In this document: in pieces, positions 1 to 9,697 of the stretch
How the letters are laid out: every line of letters starts with the position of its first letter
How positions within the stretch are numbered: position 1 is the first letter of the stretch
Assembly (NCBI RefSeq): GCF_001717465.1
Contig: NZ_CP017074.1
Span: 958,873 to 1,022,872 of the forward strand
Length of the DNA stretch: 64,000 bases
Reading direction: 5' to 3'
Origin: Luteimonas sp. JM171
GTDB taxonomy: Bacteria; Pseudomonadota; Gammaproteobacteria; Xanthomonadales; Xanthomonadaceae
The notes under the pieces: model-generated
What the model saw: the letters and a program-made list of their open reading frames with translations, nothing else
Databases searched by the model: none
What the model was told of the DNA's origin: nothing
Program-made: the position numbers and the translations under genes

Positions 1-407
1 GCTTCAGCGCGAGCGCGCTGGACGAAAGCGGGACCTTCACCATCTTTGCCATCGCCGCGCCGGAGAACATGACGGCGGTGGAGGCGGCAATCGCCGAGGA
101 AATCGCACTGCTGCTGGAAGAGGGCATTGGCGAGGACGAACTGCGCGAAGCCGTGGACGGCATGCTCGAGTCGCGCCGCACCTCCCGCGCCAACGACAGC
201 GAGTTGATCGGCCAGCTGGCCAACAACCTGTACCTGGACAAGACGATGGCCGACGCTGCGAAGTTCGAGGACGACCTGCGCGCGCAGACGCCAGAGAGCG
301 TGCTCGCGGCCCTGCGCCGCCACCTGCGCCCGGCGGACATCTCCTGGTTCCTCGCCGGCGACTTCGCCGCCGCCGAGGGCAAGGAGCCAACGCGGGTCGA
401 GGAGTAA
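1..407 (+). CDS. M16-family zinc peptidase, C-terminal end (partial)
   Basis: This is the last ~134 codons of a gene that begins before the window; the frame is open from base 3. The sequence starts in a beta-strand segment typical of the C-terminal half of M16 (pitrilysin/insulinase) peptidases and continues with acidic helices, including the stretch with ESRRTSRANDSELIGQLANN, ending in the segment LRPADISWFLAGDF. The zinc site (HxxEH) of such proteins lies in the missing N-terminal half, so activity cannot be judged. M16 proteins cleave peptides in the periplasm or process small precursors. It converges on ubiB. Family assignment is from sequence pattern only and the exact substrate is unknown. 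Confidence 0.7.
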   Translation, partial: FSASALDESGTFTIFAIAAPENMTAVEAAIAEEIALLLEEGIGEDELREAVDGMLESRRTSRANDSELIGQLANNLYLDKTMADAAKFEDDLRAQTPESVLAALRRHLRPADISWFLAGDFAAAEGKEPTRVEE

Positions 408-415
408 ACCCAGGG

Positions 416-440
416 CCGGGCGCGCATCCCGCGCGCCCGG
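416..440. terminator. GC-rich hairpin between convergent genes
   Basis: A perfect 10-bp inverted repeat (CCGGGCGCGC and its complement) around a 5-base loop lies between the stop codons of the convergent M16 peptidase and ubiB genes. There is no T-run on either side, so it is at best a factor-assisted or bidirectional transcription end. Confidence 0.35.
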
Positions 441-459
441 CGCCAGGTGATGGCGCCCT

Positions 460-2127
460 TCAGCCGCGGCGCCAGGCAGCGGCCAGGGCCGCCAGCCCGC
501 CAAGGCCCGCCGCCCAGGCTGCGGCGGGCGCGCCGGCCATCTCCGGGCCGCCGGCATCCAGGCCGTACAGCACGGCCGCCGCCACCAGCAGCCCGGCCCC
601 GGCGATCGCCGCCACGGCGCGCCGCTGCAGCGCGCGGATCTCGCCGGTGAGCTGCACCAGGTCGCCCGAGCGCATCTGCAGTTCGTGCCGGCCGGAGACC
701 TGCTGGTCCAGCCAGGCGTGCACCAGCCGCGGCATCTCCGGGGTCTTGGTCACCAGTTCGGGCAGCCGGCGGCGGAACTCGCGCGCGAGCCGGCGCGGGC
801 TGTAGCGCTCGGCCAGGATCCGCTCCAGCACCGGCCGCGCCACCGCCCAGATATCGATCGTTGGATCCAGCAGCCGGCCCAGGCCCTCGATGCTCAGCAG
901 CGTCTTCTGCAGCAGGATCAGCTGCGGCTGCAGGGTCAGCTCGTACTTCTGCGCGGTGCGGAACAGCTTGCCCAGCACCTCCGCCAGGGAGATCTCCGAC
1001 AGCGGCCGGGTGAAGTACGGCTCGCAGACCCCGCGCACCGCCGCCTCCAGCTCGTCCAGGCGCACGTGCGCCGGCATCCAGCCGGCCTGCAGGTGCAGCT
1101 CGGCGATGCGGCGGTAGTCGCGGTTGAAGATGGCCATGAAATTCTCGGCGAGGTAGTACTGGTCCTCGCCCGAGAGCTGGCCCATGATCCCGAAGTCCAG
1201 CGCTATGAAGCGCGGATTGTCCCTGCGGTGCTCATCGACCCAGATGTTGCCCGCGTGGGCATCGGCGTGGAAGAAGTTGTCGCGGAACACCTGGGTGTAG
1301 AACACCCGCACGCCCTTGGCCGCGAGCGCCTTGCGGTCGATGCCGGCCGCGTCCAGGGCGGCGATGTCGTCGGCGGGGATGCCGCGCACGCGCTCAAGCG
1401 TGAGCACGCGCTCGGCGGTATGCGACCAGACCGGCTCGGGCACGTACAGGTCGGCCGAGCCCAGCCAGTTGCGCCGCAGCACCGAGGCGTTGGCGCCTTC
1501 GCGCTGCAGGTCGAGCTCGGCCGCCAGGGTGCTTTCGATCTCGGCCACGACCTCGCGCGGGCGGATCCGGTGCGCGCGCGGATGGGTGCGCTCGACCAGC
1601 CCGGCCAGGCTGCGCAGGACGGCGATATCGGCCGCGACCTGCTTTTCGATGCCGGGACGGAGCACCTTCACCACCACCTCGCGCGGCGGCGCGCCTCCTT
1701 CCCCGCGCAGCGTCGCCGCATGCACCTGGGCGATCGAGGCCGAAGCCAGCGGCCGGGTGTCAAAGTCCAGGAACGCCTCGTCGATGCTGCGCTCCAGCGC
1801 CTCCTCGACCAGCGCGCGCGCCGTTTCGCCGTCAAAGGGCGCCACCTGGTCCTGCAGCAGCGCCAGCTCTTCCGCCAGGTCCGGAGGCACCAGGTCGCGG
1901 CGCGTGGAGAGGATCTGGCCGAACTTGACGAACAGCGGCCCCAGCTCCTGCAGCGCCATCCGCAGCCGGGCGCCGCGCGGCAGCGCGGCAACCTCGGCCG
2001 ACGCCCGCGGCACGAACGGGCGCAGCAGCTTCAGCCAGCGCTCCGCGCCGCTGCCTTCAAGCAGGGAATCCAGCCGGTAGCGCACCAGCACCCGGCCGAT
2101 GCGCGCGACCCGCAGCGCTGCGCTCAT
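460..2127 (-). CDS. ubiB: UbiB, atypical ABC1-family kinase/ATPase for ubiquinone biosynthesis
   Basis: A 555-residue protein of the ABC1/ADCK/UbiB atypical kinase family, needed for ubiquinone assembly. Seen in the sequence: the family signature [14 protein letters not shown] near residue 68, an Ala/Ser-rich nucleotide loop ([12 protein letters not shown]), the invariant Lys in VVVKVLRPG, the catalytic-loop [11 protein letters not shown] and the metal-binding LDFGIMG. Two hydrophobic C-terminal segments (about residues 500-552) form the expected membrane anchor. It overlaps ubiJ by 4 bp (ATGA), so the two are translationally coupled as ubiJ-ubiB. Length fits the family (about 540-560). Its exact biochemical role (ATPase assisting lipid extraction) is known from the family, not from this sequence. 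Confidence 0.93.
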   Translation of the reverse strand: MSAALRVARIGRVLVRYRLDSLLEGSGAERWLKLLRPFVPRASAEVAALPRGARLRMALQELGPLFVKFGQILSTRRDLVPPDLAEELALLQDQVAPFDGETARALVEEALERSIDEAFLDFDTRPLASASIAQVHAATLRGEGGAPPREVVVKVLRPGIEKQVAADIAVLRSLAGLVERTHPRAHRIRPREVVAEIESTLAAELDLQREGANASVLRRNWLGSADLYVPEPVWSHTAERVLTLERVRGIPADDIAALDAAGIDRKALAAKGVRVFYTQVFRDNFFHADAHAGNIWVDEHRRDNPRFIALDFGIMGQLSGEDQYYLAENFMAIFNRDYRRIAELHLQAGWMPAHVRLDELEAAVRGVCEPYFTRPLSEISLAEVLGKLFRTAQKYELTLQPQLILLQKTLLSIEGLGRLLDPTIDIWAVARPVLERILAERYSPRRLAREFRRRLPELVTKTPEMPRLVHAWLDQQVSGRHELQMRSGDLVQLTGEIRALQRRAVAAIAGAGLLVAAAVLYGLDAGGPEMAGAPAAAWAAGLGGLAALAAAWRRG

Positions 2128-2774
2128 GCAGCCGGTCCCAAGGCGGCGCGCAGCCGGCGGATCCGGGCGTCGATGCGCTCCACGTCGTCGCGCAGGGTGT
2201 CCACGTCTTCATGGAAGGCTTCCAGCTCGGCCCGCGGCACCACGTCGCGCGACTCCTCGGTGATGAACTCGGCCGCGCTGCGGGCCAGCGATCCGCCCGT
2301 GACCCGGGCCTGCCGCAGCGCGCCGGCCAGCGCCTGGGCCACCTGCACGCCCACAACGTCCCCGAACACCGCGGCGAACGGCGCCTCCCAGTCCGGGTCG
2401 TAGCTGCGGGCCAGCCCCTGCACCCGGCGCGCCAGTTCGGCGTCGCCTTCGATGCGCATCCTGCCCACCGGCGCACCGTCGCCCGGCCGCAGCCCGGGAA
2501 GCTGGGAAATCAGCCCCGAGAGCGTCGAGCGCACGGCCAGGTCCGGCTCATGGCCGTCCTCCACCGGGCCCACCAGCAGGGCGCGGTCGCGGACGGTGAG
2601 CTGCAGCGCCAGCGGCGGTGAATCCAGGCGCAGCACCAGGCGCCGGCCTTCCAGCGGGGCCAGTGCGTCGCGGGTGTCGGGGTCCAGTTCCAGCGCGCGG
2701 CCCAGCGCCGCCTGCAGGGCGCGGCCAGCGAGCGGCTTGAGGGAGGACAGCGGGGAACGGGGTGAACCGGGCAT
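2124..2774 (-). CDS. ubiJ: UbiJ-like SCP2-domain ubiquinone accessory factor
   Basis: A 216-residue protein with an N-terminal SCP2-type lipid-binding domain (about residues 15-105, with [19 protein letters not shown] and the segment [13 protein letters not shown]) followed by a charged helical tail (about 165-214, [20 protein letters not shown]). This layout matches UbiJ, the cytosolic accessory protein of the soluble Ubi complex that binds ubiquinone intermediates. Position directly before ubiB, with ATGA overlap, supports this. The usual neighbour ubiE is not present here. Gene name is given from domain plus neighbour, not from a residue that is unique to UbiJ. Confidence 0.82.
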   Translation of the reverse strand: MPGSPRSPLSSLKPLAGRALQAALGRALELDPDTRDALAPLEGRRLVLRLDSPPLALQLTVRDRALLVGPVEDGHEPDLAVRSTLSGLISQLPGLRPGDGAPVGRMRIEGDAELARRVQGLARSYDPDWEAPFAAVFGDVVGVQVAQALAGALRQARVTGGSLARSAAEFITEESRDVVPRAELEAFHEDVDTLRDDVERIDARIRRLRAALGPAA

Positions 2775-2833
2775 GGCGGCATTGTAGCCGCGGCGCGGCC
2801 CGGGAATGGGGGCGGGCGCGCAGCCCGGCCCAC

Positions 2834-2860
2834 GAAAAAGCCCGCCGTTTCCGGCGGGCT
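2834..2860 (-). terminator. Intrinsic terminator after the DUF1328 gene
   Basis: On the minus strand a stem CCCGCCG/CGGCGGG with a GAAA tetraloop is followed by CTTTTT. It lies about 24 bases beyond the stop of the DUF1328 gene, which it should terminate. Confidence 0.8.
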
Positions 2861-2883
2861 TCCTGACGCTCCTGCGTAAGGGG

Positions 2884-3048
2884 TCAGACTCTCGGTCCGC
2901 GGCCCCGGATCAGCGAGATCACCGCAATCACCAGGAAGACGACGAACAGGATCCAGGCAATGTTGCTCATGGCGCCGGCGATCCCGGAAAACCCGAGCAC
3001 CGCGGCAATGATGGCCAGAACGAAGAAGAGAATCGCGTAGTTGAGCAT
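2884..3048 (-). CDS. DUF1328 (YtjA-type) small membrane protein
   Basis: A 54-residue, very hydrophobic protein beginning [20 protein letters not shown]. Two transmembrane segments (about 3-21 and 29-47) are joined by [11 protein letters not shown] and followed by a basic C-terminus (RGRGPRV). This is the pattern of the DUF1328/YtjA family of proteobacterial inner-membrane miniproteins, often stress-induced, with no known reaction. A purine-rich AAGGGAAAGG upstream can serve as ribosome binding site and an intrinsic terminator follows. It lies downstream of oleD on the same strand but 128 bases away, so it probably has its own promoter. Confidence 0.85.
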   Translation of the reverse strand: MLNYAILFFVLAIIAAVLGFSGIAGAMSNIAWILFVVFLVIAVISLIRGRGPRV

Positions 3049-3176
3049 GGTCTCGACCTTTCCCTTGCAAGGGTGTTGGGGCTGGTAGGGGCGATCTTGC
3101 AGGGGGGTCGGTATTCAGCTGGTGATGATGAACCGGGCCGTCGGCATCCTTTCAGGGTCGTGACCGGGGCGTGATT

Positions 3177-4172
3177 TCAGCGCCCCTGCCACGAGCGCTG
3201 CAGCCGCTCGAGGCCTTCGGCGATGGACACGCGCGGCACGTAGCCGAAATCGCGGGTGGCCGGGGCCATGTCGTACCAGTGGGTGGTGCTGAGCTGTTCG
3301 GCCAGGAAGCGGGTGAGCGGCGGCTCGCCCGGCAGCCGCAGCAGCGGCCACAGGGTTTCTCCCACCGCGCCAATGGCATAGGCGGCCCGGAACGGCACCG
3401 ACTTCGTCACCGGCGGCGCGCCGGCGGCGGCCAGCAGGGCGTTGAGAATCTCGCGCACGGGCTTTGGTTCGCCGTTGCTGATGAAGTACGCCTTGCCGGC
3501 GCAGGCCGCGCCCGGGGCCAGGTGGCCGAAGGCGTCGAAATGGGCCTGCGCGGCGTTGTCGATGTAGGTGGTGTCGATGCGGTTGCTGCCGTCGCCCACC
3601 AGCCGCAGCCGGCCGGCCCGGGCGCGTTCCACCAGCCGCGGCAGCAGCTGGTTGTCGCCCGGCCCCCAGATCAGGCGCGGGCGCAGCGCCACCGTGGCCA
3701 GCTCCGGCCCGTTGGCCGCCAGCACCGCTTTTTCGGCGATGGTCTTGGTGGTGGCATACGGCGCCTTGAAGCCGCTGCCGTACGGAACCGATTCCGCCGT
3801 GCCGCCCTCCACCGGGTGGGTCTTGCGGTGGGTGACGCTGGGCGTGGAGGTATAGACCAGCCGGCCGATGCCGTGCGCGCGGCACGCATCGAGCACGTTC
3901 TGCGTACCCACGACGTTGGCGCGGTGGTAGCTCGCGTAGTCGCCCCAGGCGCCGGCCTTGGCCGCATTGTGGAAGATGGCGTCGGCACCGCGCGTGGCGG
4001 CCATGACCGCGTCGGCGTCGGCCAGGTCGCCGCGCACCTGGCGCACGCCCAGCGCGTCCAGCTCCGGATAGTGGCCGCGGTTGAAGCTGGTGACCTCAAG
4101 CCCGCGTTCCACCAGGCCGCGGCACAGCGCCTGGCCAAGGAAGCCGCCGCCGCCGGTGACCAGGACCTTCAT
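3177..4172 (-). CDS. oleD: OleD, NAD(P)-dependent 2-alkyl-3-ketoalkanoate reductase
   Basis: A 331-residue extended short-chain dehydrogenase. It has the Rossmann glycine motif TGGGGFLG (residues 6-13), the catalytic pair Y139/K143 (YATTK) and Ser/Thr residues at STPS before them. In the olefin pathway OleD reduces the 2-alkyl-3-ketoacid made by OleA to the 2-alkyl-3-hydroxyacid used by OleC. The start overlaps the oleC stop by 4 bp (ATGA), so both come from one message. Family-wide similar proteins include sterol dehydrogenases; the oleC coupling makes OleD the best call. Confidence 0.9.
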   Translation of the reverse strand: MKVLVTGGGGFLGQALCRGLVERGLEVTSFNRGHYPELDALGVRQVRGDLADADAVMAATRGADAIFHNAAKAGAWGDYASYHRANVVGTQNVLDACRAHGIGRLVYTSTPSVTHRKTHPVEGGTAESVPYGSGFKAPYATTKTIAEKAVLAANGPELATVALRPRLIWGPGDNQLLPRLVERARAGRLRLVGDGSNRIDTTYIDNAAQAHFDAFGHLAPGAACAGKAYFISNGEPKPVREILNALLAAAGAPPVTKSVPFRAAYAIGAVGETLWPLLRLPGEPPLTRFLAEQLSTTHWYDMAPATRDFGYVPRVSIAEGLERLQRSWQGR

Positions 4173-5851
4173 CGTCCTTCCTCCCCGGCTGCGCCGTGCC
4201 CGGCCGGATCACGCGCCAGCTGCGCGCGCGCCCACCTTGCCAGCTGCGGCCGGCCGATCTTGGCGTTGTGGCGAATGTCCACAGGGAAGCCCGGGTGGAA
4301 CAGGAAGGTCTCCACCTTTGCCGTGTGCACGTGGCCTTCGCCCAGGTGGCGCAGCTCCGCGACGATGCGCGGATACTGGTCGCGGGAGACGCCCGGCCCC
4401 GCCTCCACGCACAGCACCGGCTGCTGCCTGCCGGGCTCGCCCACGCCTACCAGCGCGGTGCGGGCCACCTCCGGATGGGCATTGAAGACCGGCTCCACCT
4501 GCTCCGTGCAGAGGGTGCCGGCATCGGCGGTGACCACGCGCTCGGACTTGCGGCCGCAGAACCACAGCCGGCCCTCGCCGTCGAAATAGCCCAGGTCGCC
4601 CATGCGGTGGACGATGCGCTCGCCGCCCCCGGGCAGCGGCTCGCAGATCTTGGCCAGCCGCGTCTGTTCGTCGCGGTTGAAATAGGCGTCGGTGGTGGTC
4701 GGGCCGGCCACGGTGATTTCGCCGACCAGGCCGCCGCCCACCACCAGGTCGTCGGACCACTCGGGGATGGCCTCGTCGCTGACCCGGATGATGCGCACCT
4801 CGTTGGGCGGCACCGGCCGGCCCACGCAGGTGCCGGCGCCCTGGGCGGTGCGCTCGCGCAGCGCCACCAGCTCGCGGCCCTCGATGATCGAGACCGGCAG
4901 GCACTCGGTGGCGCCGTACGGCGTCCAGAAGCTGGCATCCTCGGGCAGCAGCTCGCGCATCCGCGCCACCACCTGCGAAGGCACCGGCGCCCCCGCCGAG
5001 GTGACCCGCCTGAGCCCCGGCAGCGGCTTGCCGTATTCGGCCAGCACCCGCATCAGCGCCGGCGAACCGAACAGCTGGTCCACGCCAAAGCGCTCGATCG
5101 CCGCATGCAGCTTGACCGGGCTGGCCTGGGCCGGGCGGGTCGGGTCCATGTCGGGGATGATCGAGGTCAGGCCCAGCGCCGGGTCGAACAGGGCGAACGG
5201 CGGGAAGGTCGGCAGGTCCACCCCGCCGGGCCGGATGCCGAACGACTCGCCCAGCATCCTCGCCTGGGCCATGAAATGGCGGTGCCGGTACACCACGCCC
5301 TTGGGCACGCCCGTGGAGCCGCTGGTGAACAGGATCGCGGCCATCTCATCGGGCTCCGTCGCCACCAGCTGCGGCCCGGCCTTGGCACCGGCGGCCTCGA
5401 CCTGGGCGAGGGTGGCGTCGGCCAGCAGCGCCCGGCTGCCGGTGGTGATGCGGGTGCGCGCCGCCTTCGCCCAGCCCAGCAGCGCGCGCGCGAACATCGC
5501 CAGCGGGATGCCGATGAAGGCCTGCGGCTCGGATTCGTCCAGGCACTGGCGCAGCGCGCGCTTGTTGATGCCCGGATCCACCAGCACCGGCACCGCCCCG
5601 GCCTTGAACAGCGCGAACATCAGCAGGAAGAACTCGGGCGTGGGCCGCACCATCACCACCGTGCGGCTGCCGCGGGCAATGCCGTGGGTGGCCAGCCCGG
5701 CGGCGATGGCGTTGCTGCGCTGGTCCAGCTCGCCGTAGCTGAGCGCGTTGGCGTAGCGGCCGTCGCGGCCGGGATAGCGCATGGCGACGCGGTCGGGGTC
5801 TTCGGCCGCCAGCCGCGGCAGGGCCGCGGCGATGTTGCAGATCTCGTCCAT
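4169..5851 (-). CDS. oleC: OleC, beta-lactone synthetase (AMP-dependent ligase family)
   Basis: A 560-residue acyl-adenylating enzyme. The AMP-binding loop [12 protein letters not shown] is at residues 174-185, the acyl-site motif TPYGATE lies in the middle, and [19 protein letters not shown] marks the hinge to the small C-terminal domain. OleC activates the 2-alkyl-3-hydroxyacid with ATP and closes it to a cis-beta-lactone. I chose the ATG at 5851 ([11 protein letters not shown]); an open extension of 35 codons further upstream is low in similarity to the family and would run into the tenA leader. Coupled to oleD downstream and divergent from tenA upstream. Confidence 0.9.
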   Translation of the reverse strand: MDEICNIAAALPRLAAEDPDRVAMRYPGRDGRYANALSYGELDQRSNAIAAGLATHGIARGSRTVVMVRPTPEFFLLMFALFKAGAVPVLVDPGINKRALRQCLDESEPQAFIGIPLAMFARALLGWAKAARTRITTGSRALLADATLAQVEAAGAKAGPQLVATEPDEMAAILFTSGSTGVPKGVVYRHRHFMAQARMLGESFGIRPGGVDLPTFPPFALFDPALGLTSIIPDMDPTRPAQASPVKLHAAIERFGVDQLFGSPALMRVLAEYGKPLPGLRRVTSAGAPVPSQVVARMRELLPEDASFWTPYGATECLPVSIIEGRELVALRERTAQGAGTCVGRPVPPNEVRIIRVSDEAIPEWSDDLVVGGGLVGEITVAGPTTTDAYFNRDEQTRLAKICEPLPGGGERIVHRMGDLGYFDGEGRLWFCGRKSERVVTADAGTLCTEQVEPVFNAHPEVARTALVGVGEPGRQQPVLCVEAGPGVSRDQYPRIVAELRHLGEGHVHTAKVETFLFHPGFPVDIRHNAKIGRPQLARWARAQLARDPAGHGAAGEEGR

Positions 5852-5933
5852 GCCCCGATTATCGCCGCTCGCGGCGCGGGCGCGGGCTGGATTGCCTATG
5901 ATCTTGCCCCCTTCACCCAGCGAGTCCTTGCCG

Positions 5934-6602
5934 ATGTCACTGTTCGAACGCCTCAAGTCCTCCGCCGCCGATGACTGGAACGCCTACATCGACCATGCCT
6001 TCGTCCGCGGCCTGGGCGACGGCAGCCTGCCGGAAGCGGCGTTCCGCAACTACCTCGTGCAGGACTACCTGTTCCTGATCCAGTTCGCCCGCGCCCATGC
6101 GCTGGCCGCCTACAAGAGCCGCACCCTGGCCGACATGCAGGCAGCGCGCGGCGGCCTGGGGGCGATCCTGGACGAAATGAAGCTGCACCTGCGGGTGTGC
6201 GAGCGCTGGGGCCTGTCGGCGGCGGACGTGGAGGCCACCCAGGAGCAGCAGGCAACGGTGGCCTACACCCGCTTCGTGCTCGACGTGGGGATGTCGGGCG
6301 ACCTGCTCGACCTGCAGGTGGCGCTGATCCCCTGCACCCTGGGCTATGCCGAGATCGGCCGCCGGCTCACCCCCGATGGCATCGACGCCATCCCCACCGA
6401 CCACCCCTACCGCGACTGGATCGCCGAATACTCGGGCGATGCGTTCCAGGAGGCCGGCAAGGCGGCGCACGCTTGGCTGGACGACCTGGGCGCGCGCTAC
6501 GCCAGCGACAACCGCTATCCGGAGCTGGTGTCGATCTTCCGCCAGGCCTCGCGCCTGGAGGCGGCGTTCTGGCAGCAGGGCCTGGACGCGGCGGAGCGCT
6601 GA
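5934..6602 (+). CDS. tenA: TenA-family aminopyrimidine aminohydrolase (thiaminase II)
   Basis: A 222-residue all-helical protein. The catalytic cysteine sits in ALIPCTLGYAEIG, and the acidic and tyrosine residues of the family pocket are visible in RNYLVQDYLFL and near the C-terminal EAAFWQQGL. TenA hydrolyses aminomethyl-aminopyrimidine, a breakdown product of thiamine, so the pyrimidine can be reused. I see no TPP riboswitch upstream; a possible -10 element (TATGAT) lies at 5897-5902 without a good -35. It stands alone among ole genes on the opposite strand, converging on osmC with only 2 bases between stop codons. Confidence 0.88.
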   Translation: MSLFERLKSSAADDWNAYIDHAFVRGLGDGSLPEAAFRNYLVQDYLFLIQFARAHALAAYKSRTLADMQAARGGLGAILDEMKLHLRVCERWGLSAADVEATQEQQATVAYTRFVLDVGMSGDLLDLQVALIPCTLGYAEIGRRLTPDGIDAIPTDHPYRDWIAEYSGDAFQEAGKAAHAWLDDLGARYASDNRYPELVSIFRQASRLEAAFWQQGLDAAER

Positions 6603-6604
6603 GC

Positions 6605-7015
6605 CTATGCGTCCAGGCTGGTGTGGATGCGGATCTCGCCGGCCAGCAGCTTGTGCACGGGGCAGGCTTCGGCGATCTGCTTGAGCCGCCCGCGCTGGGC
6701 CTCGTCCAGGTCGCCCTTGATCACGAGCCGGCGGCGGATGTCATTGCCCTCCGCCGGCTTGCCGTCGGGGTTGAGCGCCAGGTCCACCACCACGTCGTCA
6801 AGCGGCCACTGCTTGCGCGCGGCGTACATCTTCAGCGTGATCGCGGTGCAGGCGCCCAGGGCCGAGAGTGCCAGCTGCATCGGGTCGGGCGCGGTGTCGC
6901 CGCCGCCGAGCTTCACCGGCTCGTCGGCCCGCCAGCGATGGCCGGCCGGGTCGCTGAGCTCCACGATGTAGTCGGTCGCGGTGCTCTCGGCGCGCACGCG
7001 GGTCACGTCGTTCAT
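6605..7015 (-). CDS. OsmC/Ohr-family peroxide-reducing protein
   Basis: A 136-residue OsmC-type protein. Both redox cysteines of the family are present: one in SALGACTAITL and one in EACPVHKLL. These proteins use the cysteine pair to reduce organic hydroperoxides, usually as homodimers in the cytosol. Start chosen at 7015, preceded by the strong Shine-Dalgarno AGGAG; a longer open frame upstream lacks family similarity. It belongs to the general OsmC branch rather than clearly to Ohr. It is placed between oleC and oleB on the same strand but separated from each by an opposing gene. Confidence 0.88.
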   Translation of the reverse strand: MNDVTRVRAESTATDYIVELSDPAGHRWRADEPVKLGGGDTAPDPMQLALSALGACTAITLKMYAARKQWPLDDVVVDLALNPDGKPAEGNDIRRRLVIKGDLDEAQRGRLKQIAEACPVHKLLAGEIRIHTSLDA

Positions 7016-7149
7016 GGCGGTCTCCTGCTGGCAATGAAAACACCAGCTTAGCGCCGGCGGCCGCGTGCCGCCCGGCTGCCAAAAAATCCCTTGCGCGCGG
7101 GCGCCCGGCCACTGAAAAATCTCGGTCCCGGTCCCTTGCAATCCCCTCG

Positions 7150-7575
7150 ATGCACCCCTGCCTGAGCTGCGGCGCCTGTTGCACCCAATACCGCGTCTCC
7201 ATGCACTGGATGGAGACCGACGAATGCACCCCCGGGGGCGTCCCCGCCGCGCTGACCGAACGCCTGGACGCGCACCGGCTGTGCATGCGCGGTACCCGCA
7301 GCCTGCCGGTTCGCTGCGTGGCCCTGGATGCCGAGATCGGGGTGCGCTCGCGCTGCACCATCCATCCGCAGCGGCCTTCGGCCTGCCGCGAGGTGGACGC
7401 CTCCTGGGAGCACGGCGCGCCCAGCCCGCAGTGCGATCGCGCCCGCCTCGCCCACGGGCTGCCGGTGCTCACGCCGCGGGACTGGGCGTGGCGCGACGAT
7501 GTCGCCAACGATGACCGGCCCGACGAGGGCGATGACAGCCCGCCGCCGCCCTCACGGCCGCCGGTGGCCGCCTGA
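7150..7575 (+). CDS. YkgJ-type cysteine-cluster (putative Zn/Fe-S) protein
   Basis: A 141-residue protein starting with the cysteine motif CLSCGACC (residues 4-11), followed by further cysteines (residues 25, 45, 56, 70 and 79, and one near CDRARL). This CxxCGxCC-plus-distal-Cys pattern defines the YkgJ/UPF0153 family, which is thought to bind zinc or an iron-sulfur cluster; no reaction is established. The C-terminal 25 residues are acidic then Pro-rich and probably disordered. Its stop lies 10 bases from the converging oleB stop, so it is a separate unit inside the ole region. Confidence 0.8.
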   Translation: MHPCLSCGACCTQYRVSMHWMETDECTPGGVPAALTERLDAHRLCMRGTRSLPVRCVALDAEIGVRSRCTIHPQRPSACREVDASWEHGAPSPQCDRARLAHGLPVLTPRDWAWRDDVANDDRPDEGDDSPPPPSRPPVAA

Positions 7576-7584
7576 GCCGGCGCC

Positions 7585-8523
7585 TCAGCCGCGCAGCGGG
7601 TTTGAATCCAGGAACGCGCGGATCTCCGGCACCAGCACCTCGTGCTTGTCCTCCAGCACGTAGTGGCCGGCGTCTTCGAAAGCGCGCACCTGTGCCTGGG
7701 GCAGCGCCCTGCGGAAGCCGTCGAGGAAGTGGTGGTCGAACACGAAGTCGGCCAGCCCCCAGCCGATGAACGCCGGGCGGTCGGCGTACCCCGGCAGCGC
7801 CGTGGCCGCCTGCTGCAGCAGCGGCCAGGCGCGATCACCCTCGCGCAACGGGATGTCCTGCATGAAGCGCAGGGTGCTGATGGCGTTCTCCCAGCCGTCG
7901 TACGGCGCGGTGTAGCCGCGGCGCACGGCGGCCGGCAGCCGGCGCCTGGTGCCCAGCAGCGCCGCCCCGCGCGCGAACAGATTGAAGCGCCGGATCAGCC
8001 AGCCGCCGATGCGCGAATCGCGGCCCATCGACAGCTGCCACGGCATCGGCTTCACCTCCGGCAGCGGGAACGCGGCCGTGTTGAGGATCACCAGCCGCTG
8101 CACCCGGGCCGGATCCGCCAGCGCCCAGCCAAAGCCGATCATCCCGCCCCAGTCGTGTACCGCCAGCGTCACCGGGCCATCGATGCCAAGGTGAGCAAGC
8201 AGCGCGCCCAGGTCATCCACCCGCGACTGCAGGGTGTAGTCGTAGCGCGGAGAGGCGCCGGGCGCGTCGTCCGGCTTGTCCGACAGCCCCATGCCCACGT
8301 GGTCGGGCACGATGCAGCGGTAGCGATCGGAAAGGCCCACGACAAGGTGCCGCCAGTAGAAGCTCCACGACGGATTGCCGTGGACCATCACCACCACCTC
8401 GCCGTCGCGCGGACCTTCGTCGAGGTAGCTCATTTCGATGCCGGGACGGACTTCGAAACGGTGGCGGGTGGCGGGGTAGTCCGGCAGGTCCATCGGGCGG
8501 GTTCGAAACGCGGGGCGCGCCAT
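7585..8523 (-). CDS. oleB: OleB, beta-lactone decarboxylase (haloalkane dehalogenase fold)
   Basis: A 312-residue alpha/beta hydrolase. It has the oxyanion segment VHGNPSWSFYW, a nucleophilic aspartate at residue 124 in VHDWGG rather than a serine, and the catalytic histidine at about 287 (DAGHYVLED). An Asp nucleophile is the hallmark of the dehalogenase-like branch that includes OleB, which decarboxylates the beta-lactone from OleC to the cis-olefin. Start may be 8523 or the internal ATG at 8493. The upstream small membrane gene ends 31 bases before it. Context with oleA, oleC and oleD decides this over a true dehalogenase. Confidence 0.9.
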   Translation of the reverse strand: MARPAFRTRPMDLPDYPATRHRFEVRPGIEMSYLDEGPRDGEVVVMVHGNPSWSFYWRHLVVGLSDRYRCIVPDHVGMGLSDKPDDAPGASPRYDYTLQSRVDDLGALLAHLGIDGPVTLAVHDWGGMIGFGWALADPARVQRLVILNTAAFPLPEVKPMPWQLSMGRDSRIGGWLIRRFNLFARGAALLGTRRRLPAAVRRGYTAPYDGWENAISTLRFMQDIPLREGDRAWPLLQQAATALPGYADRPAFIGWGLADFVFDHHFLDGFRRALPQAQVRAFEDAGHYVLEDKHEVLVPEIRAFLDSNPLRG

Positions 8524-8554
8524 TGTACGGCGCCGCGGAAAACGGACGGCCGGG

Positions 8555-8770
8555 CTATCGCCCGCGGTTGGCCACCCGGAACGCCGCGTACGCCCCCACC
8601 AGGGCCAGCAGCACGGACGCCGCCATGATGGCGGGCAACAGCCAGGAAGGGCTGTGGTTGAAGGCGGCAACGATGCGGGGGCCGATCAGGATGCCGGCCA
8701 CCGATCCGGCCAGCGCCAGGACGAATACCACCAGCGTGCGGGAAAAGGTCGCGCGGGGGGCGGGTTTCAT
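8555..8770 (-). CDS. Small two-span membrane protein, unknown function
   Basis: A 71-residue protein with a short basic N-terminus (MKPAPRATFSR) and two hydrophobic segments (about 13-33 and 43-65) separated by FNHSPSW. A good GGAG ribosome site lies 10 bases before the ATG. I do not recognise the family. It sits between the TauE/SafE permease and oleB in the same orientation, 31 bases before oleB, so it is likely cotranscribed with oleB and may be a lineage-specific passenger of the olefin locus. Confidence 0.6.
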   Translation of the reverse strand: MKPAPRATFSRTLVVFVLALAGSVAGILIGPRIVAAFNHSPSWLLPAIMAASVLLALVGAYAAFRVANRGR

Positions 8771-8858
8771 GCGGGACACTCCGGGACATTGGCAGTTGAA
8801 GAATGCCGACCCCTTGCGGGTTTGGGAACAGCGCCGCCGGCGCTCCTTCGCACGCCGA

Positions 8859-9653
8859 TCAGCCGCCCCCCAGCCACCCACGCAGGATCTCCCCCAGGGG
8901 ATTGCCGGGCTCGGCCAGCAGCTTCACCGTCAGCGCCAGCGACATCACCACCAGCAGCGGGCGGATGGCGCGGCCGCCCACGCGCACGGCCAGGCGCGCG
9001 CCCACCTGGGCGCCGAGGATGCTGGCCGCGGCCATCACCAGGCCCAGCAGCCACAGCACGTGGCCTCCCACCACCAGCGTGATCAGCGCGGCAACGTTGC
9101 TGGCCAGGTTCAGCAGCTTGGTGTGCGCCGTGGCCGAGAGCAGGCCGAAGCCGAACAGCGCCACCAGCGCCGTGGCCATGAACGACCCGGTGCCCGGGCC
9201 GAAGAAGCCGTCGTAGAAGCCGATCGCGAACATGATCGCCACCAGCGCCGCATGGCCCAGGCGCGCCCGGGTGTCCGTTTCGCTGGCCTTGGGGCCGAAC
9301 AGGAAGTATGCGGCGATGGCCACCAGCAGCACCGGCACCAGTCCGGTGAGGAAGGACGGATCCACCACCTGCAGCGCGATCGCGCCGCCCACCGAGCCGG
9401 CGAATGACGCCACCACCGGCCACAGGAAGCGGCGGAAATCGATCAGCCCGCGGCGGGCGAAGGTCACCACCGCGCTGGTGGTGCCGAAGCTCGACTGCAC
9501 CTTGTTGGTGGCGATCGCCTCCACCGGCGGCACGCCCGCCGCCAGCAGCGCGGGAATGGCGATCAGCCCGCCGCCGCCGGCCATGGCGTCGATGAGGCCG
9601 GCAATGAAGGCGGCCAGCGCCAGCAGCGCCTGCACGTCGAGTCCGAATTCCAT
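8859..9653 (-). CDS. TauE/SafE (TSUP) family permease
   Basis: A 264-residue integral membrane protein with about eight hydrophobic segments. The family's glycine-rich N-terminal motif is present (GLIDAMAGGGGLIAIPAL), repeated in degenerate form in the second half (YDGFFGPGTGSFMATAL), matching the two-repeat TSUP fold. Members export sulfite, sulfonates or other small organosulfur anions; the substrate cannot be told here. It starts 100 bases downstream of oleA, beyond a hairpin with a T-run, so it is probably not cotranscribed with oleA. Confidence 0.85.
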   Translation of the reverse strand: MEFGLDVQALLALAAFIAGLIDAMAGGGGLIAIPALLAAGVPPVEAIATNKVQSSFGTTSAVVTFARRGLIDFRRFLWPVVASFAGSVGGAIALQVVDPSFLTGLVPVLLVAIAAYFLFGPKASETDTRARLGHAALVAIMFAIGFYDGFFGPGTGSFMATALVALFGFGLLSATAHTKLLNLASNVAALITLVVGGHVLWLLGLVMAAASILGAQVGARLAVRVGGRAIRPLLVVMSLALTVKLLAEPGNPLGEILRGWLGGG

Positions 9654-9697
9654 TGTCGTGCTTCGTCAGTGGAAACGCCGCGCCCACCGGCGCGGGC

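Noticed and set aside
685..2403. Long open frame antisense to ubiB and ubiJ
   Set aside because: Composition of an antisense shadow; ubiB and ubiJ on the other strand have all their family motifs.
5852..5956. A 35-codon N-terminal extension of OleC
   Set aside because: No similarity to AMP-ligase starts, and it would overlap the tenA leader and start codon.
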